Positions 46,301 through 56,896 of a DNA stretch of 64,000 nucleotides are shown here, one piece after another (position 1 is the first letter of the stretch; every line of letters begins with the position of its first letter). Position numbers and translations under genes: made by a program. A model generated the notes under the pieces. The model had not been told where the DNA came from. It ran no database searches and saw nothing but the letters and a program-made list of their open reading frames with translations. Source of the stretch: Dirofilaria immitis (taxonomy: Eukaryota > Nematoda > Chromadorea > Rhabditida > Onchocercidae); assembly GCA_024305405.1 (NCBI GenBank), contig JAKNDB010000047.1, positions 102,740 through 166,739 of the forward strand, given 5' to 3'.

Positions 46301-49300
46301 ATAATACAATTTGAAATGGATTATTTTAAAGAAATTGTTTTCGCACTTTCCCAAAAAACATTCGAATTAATTTTATGCATTTTAACTTTTAAATTTAGAA
46401 GTTCTAATTTTTGGAATTTTTAGGAGCAATCGAAACAAAATGCTCGAAAACTTGGAATTGTTAATGCGTTAAGTGCAAAATTTAAATCACAAGAAGTTCA
46501 ATCGAATGCATATACGTTAGCCTTCTGTCTTTAAACCAACCAACTGTTTTCCTTTGAATATGAAATCTTTATATGTTAAATATGAAGATATAAAATATTT
46601 GAGAAAAAAATTAAATATAAAATTGCGCTAAATTTACGTGAATAATATGAAATAAAATTTCGTTTCATTTCTTTTTTTTCAACAATTTAGATCCATTTAT
46701 AGGTATAAGCGTTCACGAATGTTGATAGAGAAGGATGCCGAAATACCAAAACATCGTACTTATGCGCCAATTATTAAACCTGTTATAAATGATAATTTTG
46801 ATAAGCAAGTAAGTACCTATTATGAATGGTAATATTGATAAGCAGTAAGTGCTAGGGGCAGATATATAATTTTCAATTATAATTTCAAGATTCGTTCCAT
46901 ATCAAATTTAAATTAAATTTCAACATTTTTTTATTTGAATACATGAATACTTTCCCTATATATGTAATAAATTATTTAAATTTTAAATTTGATACTTTTA
47001 TTAATTGGTATTAATATTAAATTTTTTGGCTTAAATATAAATTTAAATATCTTTTTTTAGATTGAAGAAATTCGTACAAAAATGAAAACAGGTAATAAAA
47101 TGCTGAGTTCACAATTCGCTGAATTAAAACACGGTATTGCTACGGTAACTGATGATGCACGACGAGCAATTCTTGAACAAAAGCATGAACAATTATTAAT
47201 TGAAGCAGATGAAAAAATTGGGTTAGATTTTTGAATTATTTAAAATTAAATTTTTTTATTTTATCAAAATATATTATCTTTTGAGAAACTTATTTTAATT
47301 TAATTTTTTCATTTTTCTTTGTAATAATTAGTCTTTTCGAAAAAATTCAATCATTAAAATAATGTCAAATATATTTGCTCAGACACACCAAATTTTTCAA
47401 AAAAGTTATAATATTCGCTCATAGGTTTTTTTTTTAATTTTTAATAATTTAAAAAAAATAAACATAATAAATATAGCATTTTATATAAGATATTTTGAAA
47501 AGCTAAAATAATCGGAATTATTTATTCCATAATTTGACTATGAATTTAAATTATAAATAAAACTTAAAATTTTTATTTAATTTTTAGAAAAATAGGTGAT
47601 GAATTTAAAAAATGGAAAGCGAATCGTACGGCTGAATATCAAAAAGAATTGGAAAAAATGGAGCAAGGAATGCATCGTACAAAAGGATCGAAAGCTGAAA
47701 TAGTAAAAGCTCCAGTTCATATGAAATCTATTATTCATTTACCTAAATCCTTCATCCTATAATAGTAAATTTATGAAACTAAAAAATGAGGCCTTTTCCA
47801 GGTGGAACCATTAGCTGAACAAAAGACGGTTAGACGATTAAAATTATCGAAACAATTGGAAACGACAAATGCTACACAGAGTTTTGTTACGGAACCTAAA
47901 ATAATAATTTCAGGTAGTTTTCATTAGATTTGTCCTTTTTGCTATGTTACTTCTTTATACATATATAATCGATTGGCTGTTTAATTTTTAATTAAATTTA
48001 CTTCTTATTTTGCTCAGAGTAACATTAAAAAATGAAAATATGATAATTTAATTATAAAATTCTATTATTAAATCAAATTTGTCAAGTGGTAAATTAAAGA
48101 ATATCATCAATAATATCAACTTTAATGAGTGGTTGTATTGCTTAAAAATTTAATTTCTCCTTTCTTTTTCAGAGCATTTTAAAGCTAAAAAATTTTTGAA
48201 TTTTACATTTTCTTTTGCTCTTTCTTAGATATGTATAAAACGTTGCAATAAAATAACGATTGCTGGAAAAAGTTTTGAAAATCCCATGGGGTTGCGACAA
48301 TCTTGCAAATTTAAAAATTTCTTTTTTACATTAAACTGATGGGAAAAATTCCAACTAAGAAACGATCGATTATTAAGAAAAATTTTGAAAGTAAAAAATA
48401 GGTCATGATAATTTTGATAAAAATGTCAAAGTGTCGATTTTTTTTGCTTCAAAATGATACGAGAAATGAATATGATGGAATGATCTATTAAATTGGTATT
48501 GCTAAAATAATCTCAGAAAATGAGATGTAAAAATAAATAATGAAATTTAGAGAATATAGGGATGTAAAATTTCAAATCTTTCAGTCAAATTCTCATAAAT
48601 TCTATAATCTTTTTTTTTTTATATAACACAAAAGCTTAATATTTTTTAAAGTATCTAATGGAGGCTATAATAATAATATTATTATTAAATTTCATAACAT
48701 TTCAACTATTGTTACCTTAATGGTATCAAATTTTTAGGGAAAAATTCTTCATCTGAAATAAATTTAAGAACAGAAAGGAAAAAGAATATTCGGACGGCGG
48801 AAGAAAATATTCCTAAAAATGGTAAAAATTTTCACGATTTTAAATTTTTATTTGAAATAAAAATTTTAATTTTCGAGTAATTAATCCTTGCTATAACATC
48901 CAGCAGTTTAACACCAAAATTTGTTGAAGCAATTGCTACAAACATATCAACAACAAAAAACTTCAATCACCAACAATAACTGACCATCATTTGATTACAT
49001 CATCGAAAGCTGAAAATAATTTGATATCAAATAAAGAAATATCCAACAAACAAGAGATGAAATTGGATCCTTCTATTCCGAATACTAGAAAGGTTTTGGA
49101 TATATTGCAAATTTGTTGTTATTTGGATTTATTTATAAATATCAGTTCTAATATATAGAAATATTATAAATTTCTAAAACTTTGAAAAAATCTTCCAGTT
49201 GATATAAAATTGAAAAATTTAATTATTAAAGCAAGATTTCTTTTTTTTTATATGGAGAAATTGAAAAAGATAGTTGATCAAACCTAAAACTGTAAAATTT

Positions 49301-50556
49301 TTAGAAATCGAAAAAAATTCTCAAACAGAATTAGAACTGTAAAAATTTTCAGATACTAGGAAGTACTGAAAATCGAGAAATGCGAAAATATGGTACTAGA
49401 AACAAAACACAAGAATTGATGAACTTTGCTAAAGATAAAGAAGCGAATGATGAAGTAGTGATTACAAAATTGAAAGTTGATAATTTCGATTAACACAATA
49501 GACTTGACTTTTGCATATATTTTTAAGATTTAATTAAATGATCACTGTAGAAATAAAAATTATTTTTTCCAATTAATTTATTTCGTTATTTTAATTTTTT
49601 CAATTTATAGCTTAAAATTCATCGACAGAATTGTATTCATCGACGTAATCGTTACATTCGAAAACCATTCGATATTGATATTCTGCTCGGTTATGATAAG
49701 GAAAATAGTTTTGAACAAGTAAGTAAATGTAAAATAGTCTAATTGATTACTTATTTTTATTATAGTGTTTTTTCAAATTTTTAAACAATCAATTGCGCTA
49801 ATTAGCGACAAATTAATCAAAGTGACAACTTTAACCATTCAAACAATTAGTGCCTTTAGCTATAATTCAAGGCATGCAATAACAATATAAAACTTAATAA
49901 GGAAAATTAATGCAAAGTTGCGAGGAATTATAAGTTTGAAATTTTTTTCCAATTTTATTTATATTGTCATAAATCCATTGTAGCTTGAGATTCGTTTTGC
50001 TGCGTCAGGCCGAGATAAAAGAAAAGTAACTAGTGAAAATGATAAAAAAGCCAAGAGTCGACGGAAAGAAAGTAAGAAAATATGGATTAGTGAATTACAA
50101 GTTTGTTCTTTTCTAACTGCATTCATTTTGTTTTTTTCCTTCATCACAAAAATTTTTTTTAAATTAGAAATTTATTTTCTATATGTGATTGAGAGAAACA
50201 AAAAAAGAAAAGCTAAAAACAGCTAATTTATTTTCTATATGACTGAGAGAAGCAAAAAAAGTTATCATTTTCTCAGCTCTAAATTTCATTATCAGTACCA
50301 TTCTATGATAATATGCTATTTAATTAAATTGAATCACATGCTGATCTTTTTTGTAATGAACTATCAAACATTAAATATCAATCATTAAATGCTATTACAT
50401 TCTCTTAAACTATCATTCAATGATTAGACTTCACAATAAATTATTAATTTTGAAGCTTTGTCACGATTTCGGGATGAATGAAAAATATTTCAGGATATTG
50501 ATAAGATTTATAGAACATCCGAACTACGTGATATAATCAATTCAGTACGAATTTAA
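29311..50556 (+). CDS. Large multi-exon gene, low-complexity protein of unknown function (5' end not found)
   Basis: About 35 exons: 29311-29534, 31689-31813, 32544-32625, 33213-33372, 34607-34718, 35082-35199, 35812-35905, 36282-36388, 36877-36937, 38951-39024, 39837-40024, 40705-40885, 41063-41209, 42365-42473, 42586-42749, 43022-43125, 43329-43451, 43719-43883, 44227-44325, 44827-45003 (end uncertain), 45273-45464, 45566-45753, 45880-46030, 46122-46199, 46424-46515, 46691-46808, 47061-47221, 47588-47702, 47802-47913, 48738-48821, 48907-49092, 49353-49454 or -49493, 49611-49718, 49984-50100, 50494-50556. Most junctions have matching phase, which is the main evidence for one gene of over 1,400 residues. 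The first exon is open from its acceptor; its first ATG is at 29442, but Ser/Arg/Tyr-rich coding seems to start earlier, so a further 5' exon is likely. The protein resembles a cytoskeletal or scaffold protein only in composition. Frame breaks occur at 39849-39855, 48955-48960, around 44880-44950 and at the 34718/35082 junction. Confidence 0.75.
30418..30552. repeat. Direct repeat pair in an intron of the large gene
   Basis: Two copies of a segment containing GCAACCGAATAAATAAATA and AAGCTAAAGAAATATAA(G/A)CAT lie about 80 bases apart, nearly identical. Confidence 0.8.
31840..32070. repeat. Palindrome-rich degenerate repeat in an intron of the large gene
   Basis: Words such as GGAATGGAAA, TTTCCATTC, TTCCGCTAATGGAA and GACGGAAGGAAAGTTTCC recur in both orientations. 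GAATGGAAATTTCCATTC, at about 31893-31910, is a perfect 18-base palindrome. The block is more G+C-rich than the neighbouring intron and would fold into hairpins as RNA or single-stranded DNA. It begins just after the exon ending at 31813. Confidence 0.75.
36430..36735. repeat. (ATT)n microsatellite in an intron of the large gene
   Basis: About 220 bases of almost pure ATT trinucleotides with occasional ATC and ATTTT interruptions are followed by a decayed flank to about 36735. Confidence 0.93.
37314..37372. repeat. (AT)n microsatellite, about 28 units
   Basis: A perfect alternating AT tract of more than 50 bases, self-complementary and able to extrude as a cruciform, lies in the intron between the exons ending at 36937 and starting at 38951. 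Confidence 0.95.
37600..38040. repeat. Three degenerate units with purine-rich GGAGAGA blocks
   Basis: Three blocks each contain an AAATTAC-AAAAATAAAAA-like start (clear in the first and third), a purine-rich run (AGAAAGAGGGAGA and similar) and then GTTATTATTA with a T-run (clear after the first two). They repeat about every 130-150 bases. They lie in the same intron as the (AT)n tract. Confidence 0.6.
38217..38328. repeat. 23-bp tandem repeat, about 4.5 copies
   Basis: The unit is AATCTAATAATTTTATCATT followed by TTA, with one or two base differences between copies. It is located in the intron before the exon at 38951. Confidence 0.85.
39100..39700. repeat. Degenerate CGATTCTATACAGATAT repeat filling an intron
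   Basis: Variants of a unit of about 30-45 bases with the consensus CGATTCTATACAGATATCC followed by an AATGTA-like end recur along the intron between exons ending at 39024 and starting at 39837. Some copies read ATTCTGATGGATTC instead. The minus-strand open frame at 39355-39651 is produced by this repeat. Confidence 0.65.
40192..40350. repeat. 29-bp minisatellite, five perfect copies
   Basis: The unit starts AATTATCATTTATAATTTAG and ends AGTTTGCAT. It is repeated five times without visible differences, then a partial sixth copy decays at about 40350. The perfect identity implies a recent expansion. It lies in the intron between 40024 and 40705. Confidence 0.95.
41290..41780. repeat. Degenerate repeat with TTTAAGTATTGA and AAGTTTCGATTTTC words
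   Basis: Five to seven diverged copies of a unit of about 60-75 bases contain GAAGTTTCGATTTTC, CCAATTA or CAGTTA, TTTAAGTA(T/C)TGA and a (G/A)AAAATCA-like segment. It is in the intron between the exons ending at 41209 and starting at 42365. Confidence 0.6.
47914..48737. other. Intron of the large gene without visible elements
   Basis: AT-rich intron of 824 bases. I saw no repeat or coding segment in it. Confidence 0.5.
49552..49557 (+). terminator. AATAAA, candidate poly(A) signal of the short isoform
   Basis: Lies 59 bases downstream of the TAA at 49491-49493 and within the intron that would be removed in the longer form. Chance occurrence is quite possible in such AT-rich DNA. Confidence 0.4.
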
Positions 50557-51210
50557 ATTTGAAAGAGACTGAAAAATCCAGCAAAAAGAAAAAAAGATAT
50601 TAAAGTAAAAGAAACGGGCCGGATTTGATGATAATATTGCTCAGACGATCGATGCGGCGATCGATTTTCATTTGAACGTATATGCGTAGTTTGTATATTC
50701 ATCAATACTAATTGATAATCAAAAAACCAATGATAATTGCTATTAATGAAATAACTATACGGGTAACAATTCATGTATATTTCATTTTGAATTTCGATAC
50801 AACAAATTCGAATTATTCAAAATTAGTGCTTCAATAATTTACATTTTTTCTGTTATCCTTATTTAATAAATATTTTCGATAATTTGATTCAATTATGACA
50901 TTTTATCACATTAATCAGTTTTATAAATGTCAACCTAAACAATCAATTTTCATTCCAAACTATAGAAAATTCTTTAAAAATTCTCCAAAACAATATATTC
51001 ATTTTCTGTAGACAGTTAACCTTATTATTTCACATATTTTAATAATCGATTGAACAAGATTCAAATTAATTTCCCAAATTTGATAAAAGTTAATTTTGCC
51101 CCACTAAAAATATAAAACTGCATTTTCCCTACCGAAAAGGATGTAAGAAACCAAGTCAGAACACTTTAATAAATTTCGTTTAATTTTGACTAATTATTTT
51201 CAGTTCAACT
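50557..51210. other. 3' flank of the large gene
   Basis: Should include the 3' untranslated region of the long form. A less AT-rich patch at 50610-50700 (GGGCCGGATTTG, GATCGATGCGGCGATCG) includes a short palindrome. No coding frame is supported. Confidence 0.4.
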
Positions 51211-51214
51211 GAAC

Positions 51215-52790
51215 ATGCTATTGGATAGTAATTTTATAACTAAATTAAACTTATTTCAGCTAAACTTAAATTTCTATTTCAACCCGCAAATCTATCCAAA
51301 TCTTGTCAAATTAAAAACCCAAGAAAAAAGCAAATCTCAGCCACAATCGAAAGCAAATCGAGAAATCCGCATTAGGATTCTATGTGTGCAATTGCATTGC
51401 CGCATGAAGAAATTTCAAATCATGGCACGAATTTTGAATTCCTTAAGTAAATTTCAGCCTTTCCTTCTCTTAATTATTCCTAACAGATTTAGTGAAGCGC
51501 TACAGTTTTCTATGATAAGTACTGTATGACTGAGTAAAGGAGAAACTACGATTCTAATAGATATCGAAGTTCGCGAATCTGTCAAAATTTCAAAGAGACA
51601 CTGCAATTCAAAAAACAGTGTATTTTTTGTGAACATCGCATCTTGATGCAGTTTACGACCGATTGGACGGAAACAATTGAAACAATTAAACGGATCCTCC
51701 GACAGTAGAAGCTACAGGAGAAAAACCATTCGATTGTGTAGATGAGAAGCCATCAAAAGAAAATTACCGACGAATTTCAACAAAAGTATACCAGCAAAAA
51801 CAGAGGACGAATTCTGGTCAAGCGATAAATTGAGAAGTTGCTTGAGGAAAAATAGCAACAATTGAAAAAGACGTTACCGAAAAATGCAATTCAGGATTCG
51901 AGAAAAAGCTAATGCACACGAAAACAAATTGACAAAAGACAGAGAATACCGGACTCTAGTCGTAATAAAGCGACAAAGATCAACGATAATGTTCAGGAAT
52001 AAATCGAGAAAGAGATCGAAACTGAATACAGAATACGCATTGTTCAGAAATTTTTTTAGAGATTATGGATGTTCGTAGCTTTAATTCAACGAATTATTTG
52101 TTTTACAATGAAGTTTTCAATGAAGTAAAATTAATAACGCGCTACTTATCTGATAACGCAGCAAGTTCGGTGCTTTCATCACTCTATGCAATCACAGGTT
52201 TTGCGAATAAATTTGATATAAATTCAATCCGCATGCTCATCATGTTCAACTTTAATCATATTGACGAACTTGCTTTCGATCAATTTAAGTTGGATGGATC
52301 ACTTTCTCATATAAAAGAAAACCTTGTTCATTTTATAATAAGAACCATTGGGATGACGAATGTCGAATCTATCCCAATCGCGAAGCAGCGGAACGAGCAT
52401 TTGAGAAGAACGCGTGCGTAAACTATCTCCGAATTATAGTAAGATATATATGCTATCATTGCAAGAAACGACACAAACTCAGCACTATACAGATAGTGAA
52501 ATAATAAATCAACAACTACCGGAAAGTAAATAGATTTTACTATTACGTAAAGAAATTAGCTAAATCCACAATAAATCTACAACCTTTGAAGATTCAAACG
52601 AAAGCGTTAGCAATATTTGACGTTCGCCCTCAATTATTTCTTATAGATTTTGTGAAGCACTACAGTTTTCCAAGATAAGCATTGTATAATTGAGCAAAAG
52701 CGGTATAACAATTCTAGCGGGTATCACAATTCGTAAATCTGTCAAAAAATAATGTATTTTTTGTGAATTTTACTTCTTCATATTAGTTTA
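51215..52790 (+). mobile_element. Decayed BEL/Pao-like retrotransposon gag/protease remnants
   Basis: Long coding-like stretches are broken by stops and frame changes. At 52325-52504 a frame contains NKNHWDDECRIYPNREAAE and, further on, CYHCKKRHKLS, matching the CxxC-x4-HW-x3-C zinc-knuckle arrangement of BEL/Pao Gag, but with Tyr in place of the second Cys. About 100 bases later (52598-52640) comes KALAIFDV followed by QL, at the place where this family carries the aspartic protease motif DxGSQ; here the Gly-Ser is lost. A second protease-like piece at about 51475-51640 matches 52635-52780 (GAAGC(G/A)CTACAGTTTTC core, then TCTGTCAAAA). Upstream frames 51690-52320 look coding but contain several stops. 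No long terminal repeats were recognised. It cannot be functional. Confidence 0.55.
52029..52307 (+). repeat. Gag-like duplicated segment, copy 1
   Basis: Matches 62092-62388 over its whole length at roughly 80-85% by eye, in the same orientation. It lies in an open frame (52065-52421) beginning MDVRSFNSTNY. Compared with the second copy it lacks 24 bases (eight codons) after ...GTGCTTTCATCA. A multiple-of-three gap between the copies fits a coding ancestor. Confidence 0.75.
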
Positions 52791-53940
52791 ACTTTGCTTT
52801 ATATCAATTGTAATAATAAATTCATTTTTTGTTGTTTAATAAGAATTGATAAATTTCTATTATTTACAAAATTATGCTGCAATTGCATCACGTAAGTAAA
52901 TAAAAGTTTTGAAATACTTGACAAATGAGTGTTTGTCCAGCGGATATTTAAAATTATTGAATGCATCATATATGATTTCGTTTCGTAAATTTTAGGAATA
53001 CGAAGAATAGAATGCTCAGTACAAATATTACTGACTGAGGAAATTGATTGTTTACTTAAATTTAATATCACAGATTATATTTTGATGAAAGGTCATGAGT
53101 ACTTGTTTATAATAGAAAAATGCAAGCATAGAAATCTGAACTCCTCTATTTCAAATGTTTCTAATTATTAGTTTAAACATTATTGAATGTTGCAATGATA
53201 AAAATGCATGCATTTTTATCTTTCAAAAACTAATCAATAGAAAAAAATTTTTTTAAAACAATTGTATGTTAATTAAAGTGCCAACATCATTTAATATGAT
53301 GCATCTTATATTGACAGCATTAGCATAAACAAATTTTCGAGGCTCATGTAATCTATAAAAAATCTAAGGAAAAAAAAATCAAAATTCTACCTTGGCACAT
53401 TACTCCTAACAGTTGCATCATTCCTACTATACGAAAACGTATTTTAAATCTGAAATTTTGTCGAAATGATCTATAAAAACCTATAAAAAAATTTAAGAAA
53501 TAAATTAAAATTCGAATTTTGCCAATTAGACGTTTGCCTATGTTTCCATGTTCGGTATCCTACTGATAAATAACCATCATCTTGATTGTCGCTTGAGCAC
53601 ACTAACTGATGACAGCTTAAATGAGATAAAAAAGTATGATTAAATATATTTGCGAGAAGTGAAATGTACACTTGCATATCAACTGAAGCTCAAATTAATA
53701 GAACAATTTTAATGAAAGATTCTTCCTCTTTTGCCTCGCAACAGGTACACAGAGTTACAAATTCTTTATTTCCACTTAAACTCCAAATATTACCAAAGAC
53801 AAAATTCAAGGATATCAATCTCAAAGTTGGATAATCAAATCTTAATACGATCATACAATTTCATAACATTGATGTATGATAAATTTCATCATACATCAAT
53901 GAACACAACGATTATAATCAATCATACAATTTCATAACAC
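52791..53940. other. No clear gene
   Basis: AT content is a little lower than in the rest of the window. A short direct repeat, ATCATACAATTTCATAACA, occurs at 53852-53870 and 53922-53940. The frame at about 53746-53840 looks coding-like in composition but has no matching partner exon. Confidence 0.4.
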
Positions 53941-53942
53941 AA

Positions 53943-54146
53943 CTCAAGAAAAAGACAATAGGAAAGGATATCCGATTTGTAGTGGATCTAACCGATCTCA
54001 TCGAAGTACTTGCTCACAAATGGTTTAATAACTTGGATCATCTTCTTTCGTAGGTAGTGAATCCTGGTATGATTGTGAATGTGAGGAATGGGGCCTTTGT
54101 TAGCTTATGGAAAATACAGATCAAAGACAAAGACGGAAAACTTTAA
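53943..54146 (+). other. Coding-like stretch interrupted by one TAG
   Basis: Thirty-six codons (including GKDIRFVVDLTDLIEVLAHK) are followed by TAG at 54051-54053 and then, in the same frame, thirty codons (VVNPGMIVNVRNGAFVSLWK and so on) to TAA at 54144-54146. The TAG is also the end of TTCTTTCGTAG, so the second half could be a separate exon starting at 54054. Amino-acid composition is more complex than in random AT-rich frames. I do not recognise the protein; it is either a small unannotated gene or a pseudogene. Confidence 0.35.
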
Positions 54147-54686
54147 CTTACATCTTTCATTATAGAGTAAATTCATGTGAAATCCAACACAAAGAAATTA
54201 TTATAATTCCGATTGTTTCACAGTGAATAAAATAAAATGAGAGTTAAATGTTTTTATTTAAATTAATTATTGAAGTTTCAAATTCAGTCTATGGTTGTTG
54301 AAGACTTGTTCTATATTACAGCATTGCTGAAAAGAATTATAAGCTATTATGCATACTTTGACACCAATGAAACTTAACGAACAGGTTGTATTTCTGGAAT
54401 ACTGTAGCTTATAATGTTTGTAATGCTTAACAATGCCTATGTGATTTTTCATAATTGAATATACTGTATTCCTTGTTACGGTCACATATTAACGTATGGC
54501 AAGAAGAATAATATGTTGAGCTATAAAAATTTATCTCCTAAATATTCCTAGTTAGATGTTTTTAATTAAATGATGTATTCAACTGTAAAACTTGGTCTCT
54601 TAGTCAAACAAGCACTGCGTTTGAAGATTCGCAACCTAATTTATTCTGTACTTTTTCTGCTTCAATTTTTAATTTGATTAAAGGTA

Positions 54687-54696
54687 TTTATTTCAG
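54687..54696 (+). promoter_or_regulatory. Candidate spliced-leader acceptor of the BUD22/SRFBP1 gene
   Basis: TTTATTTCAG ends nine bases before the first in-frame ATG. There is no recognisable exon upstream. This spacing is typical of nematode trans-splice sites, but an ordinary acceptor after an untranslated exon cannot be excluded. Confidence 0.5.
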
Positions 54697-54705
54697 ATCA
54701 TTTCT

Positions 54706-56896
54706 ATGCGGAAATCTGTAGAGAAAGCTCGGATAAGGTTGTGCCGACGGCTGATCAGGCAGAGAAAATTACTTCAAAAATCGAAAGACGAAAAGAAAAT
54801 TCGCAAAGTGAATCGAATCATCGAAGAAACTAACCGTTGCAAAGTATTTTTCGATCATAATTTTGTTAACACATGATTCAAAATATGCTAAATAATTGAT
54901 CTAAACATGCAGCCAATAGTTCATATCAAATTTTAATTTACACTAGACATTTCAGAAAATATGCCGAGATGATGTATCAAAGTTTGCATTAATTAACCGC
55001 AAATCTCTTCATGATTTATTGGAGAAGGTTATTTTTCCCAATTATTCACCACAATCATTGTATTGAAATTTAAATAGGAATAGTGTTGACATACAGATGT
55101 TTTGTTGTTGATACATGTTACCATAAATCGGTTTTAATTCATCATTTAATGTTTCAAAGTTAAAAGACGTTATTATGTAAAGGTACCATAGGGTAAACTG
55201 GGTGAATATGATTATCTTTTCAAGGCAAGAGTATATTATAACATTCGGTATTTCCAGGCGTGTCACCGAAATTGTAGAAAGGCGGCAATGCTTACTTTTC
55301 ATGTGCTAAATTGTTATGTTTATACCGAAATGAGTTATTTCTTTAGAGATATTTCATTTTAATTCATACTTGTTTTAATTCTGATTTTAGAATAAAATAT
55401 CGGTTGATGAACGAGTTTTGTATAAATTGGCATGCCAAGAAATAGTATTGAGGAGTGTTGAGGAGTTTCGTATCAAATATCCGAATTGGCAAAATGAAGT
55501 AGCATTCCTCTTGCAACGACTTGGTTTGCAATATAAATCTAAGAGAGATGCGAAAAAAATATGCTACAACAAAGCGAAGAAAAGAAGGTAGCTGAATTGT
55601 CCTTATGAATAGTAAATTTCATATTGCTTCAACATTTAATTGTGTCATTGTAAAGGGAGTATATTTCAAAGACTTTGTTGTTTTACGATAGTTTTAATTT
55701 TCTGATTTTCTTTTTTCATTAGCTATATTGTTATTTAAACACAGTGCGTTAATCCCAGTATGGATTAAGATATTTAATTACAGAAATGTTTTTTAACTTG
55801 CTTTTTACACATTTTATCATGATTATTTTCTGTATTTGATATCAGCTGTATCGTATGACAATATCATTTTCAGAGAACTGAAAATGCTCAAGATGTGAAA
55901 ATATTTGTTAAGAAAGAAATACGAAAAGCTATGAAAAAAGATGAAAATTTTGAGACGAAAACGAAAAAGTTGAAAGATAAAACGAAATCTAGTGAATTTG
56001 AAGAGATATCTGTTCAAGTTTTGGACTTGCCAAAATTAGAATTACCAAAATCAGTAATTAATAAGGGGCAGGTAACTTTTTTCAGAACTTGTTCTTTTTA
56101 TTAAATATAAAAAATATGAATAATTATTAGTGAAATCAATAATGATACTTTTTTCATTCAGGCTGTCATCAAATTGTTGCGTTCAGATGTTAATCAGGAT
56201 AACGAGTATGCGTCAATTAGTGCATTGGACATACCGGATAGAAATGGAGGTTGGGTTTTCATTATTTTAAAAATTTTATGTAGAATCCCTGATCTTTGTA
56301 CTTCAGATGTTGTATTACAAGAAAATGCAAAACAAAACGCAATTAGTGAGGCTGATGGGACTACTAGAAGTATTGTACCAGTGAAAATAATCAATACTGA
56401 AGAAAGAAGGAAAGATCTGGAATGCGAAAGAGGCAGAAAAAGAAAGGATACCATGATACTTGATAAACTTGGAAATGATTCATCTTTAAAAGGTTACAGC
56501 AAATAATTTATATGAAATCTCATGAAGATATTGACTTCATATACTTAGAATTTAATATGCAAAGATATTGAAATGAATCTCTGGTATTAAATGGAACAAA
56601 AGAGTTTAACATTGTTTCCACAGTTTAAATTCCGCTCTCTTATTTCTTTACTGACAAAAAAATTTTTGTTGAAATGTTATTCTCCTCAGAATTTTTTCTT
56701 TTCTGAATCTCAAAAAAACCACCCCTCTCTTAACTTATCCTGTGTTCATATTTTAGAAGTTTTGAAGAACACGACGAAATCATTGGGAAATCAAAACTTG
56801 CATCCATCATGGATCGCTAAAAAACAGGAGCATGAAGCTCTGAAACAATTAAAAGCATCGTGTAATGCAAAGAGGATTGTCTTTGATGATGATTGA
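54706..56896 (+). CDS. BUD22/SRFBP1-family nuclear protein, seven exons
   Basis: Exons: 54706-54843, 54956-55027, 55391-55587, 55874-56071, 56162-56249, 56307-56492, 56757-56896, about 339 residues. The N-terminal third is basic and helical ([20 protein letters not shown]), like the BUD22 domain. The strongest evidence is the C-terminus, [20 protein letters not shown] ending in KRIVFDDD, which corresponds to the LHPSWEA...KKxKFDD ending of SRFBP1/BUD22 proteins. In other eukaryotes members act in the nucleus: yeast Bud22 in 18S rRNA maturation, vertebrate SRFBP1 as an SRF-binding protein. Lys/Arg-rich central exons fit nuclear location. Exon 3 needs one extra A in the run at 55553-55559 to meet exon 4 in phase. 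Start chosen at the ATG just after the acceptor at 54696. A broken copy of exon 4 occurs at 63130-63260. Confidence 0.8.

Larger units (their letters stand above)
44827..50556 (+). other. Basic/helical C-terminal part of the large gene and two alternative ends
   Basis: Exons from 46691 to 47702 encode a charged, helix-prone region without proline runs (for example [20 protein letters not shown], then [14 protein letters not shown]), which could form a coiled coil of about 90 residues. Two ends are possible. Reading through the exon at 49353 gives a stop at 49491-49493, with AATAAA at 49552-49557. Using GTAGTG at 49455 as a donor joins, in phase, three further exons ending with TAA at 50554-50556 and adding a basic tail ([19 protein letters not shown]). 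The basic clusters look like possible nuclear localisation signals. Confidence 0.6.

Noticed and set aside
56194..56454. 86-codon minus-strand frame
   Set aside because: Antisense shadow of BUD22/SRFBP1 exons 5-6, whose plus-strand frame, splice phases and family C-terminus are convincing.
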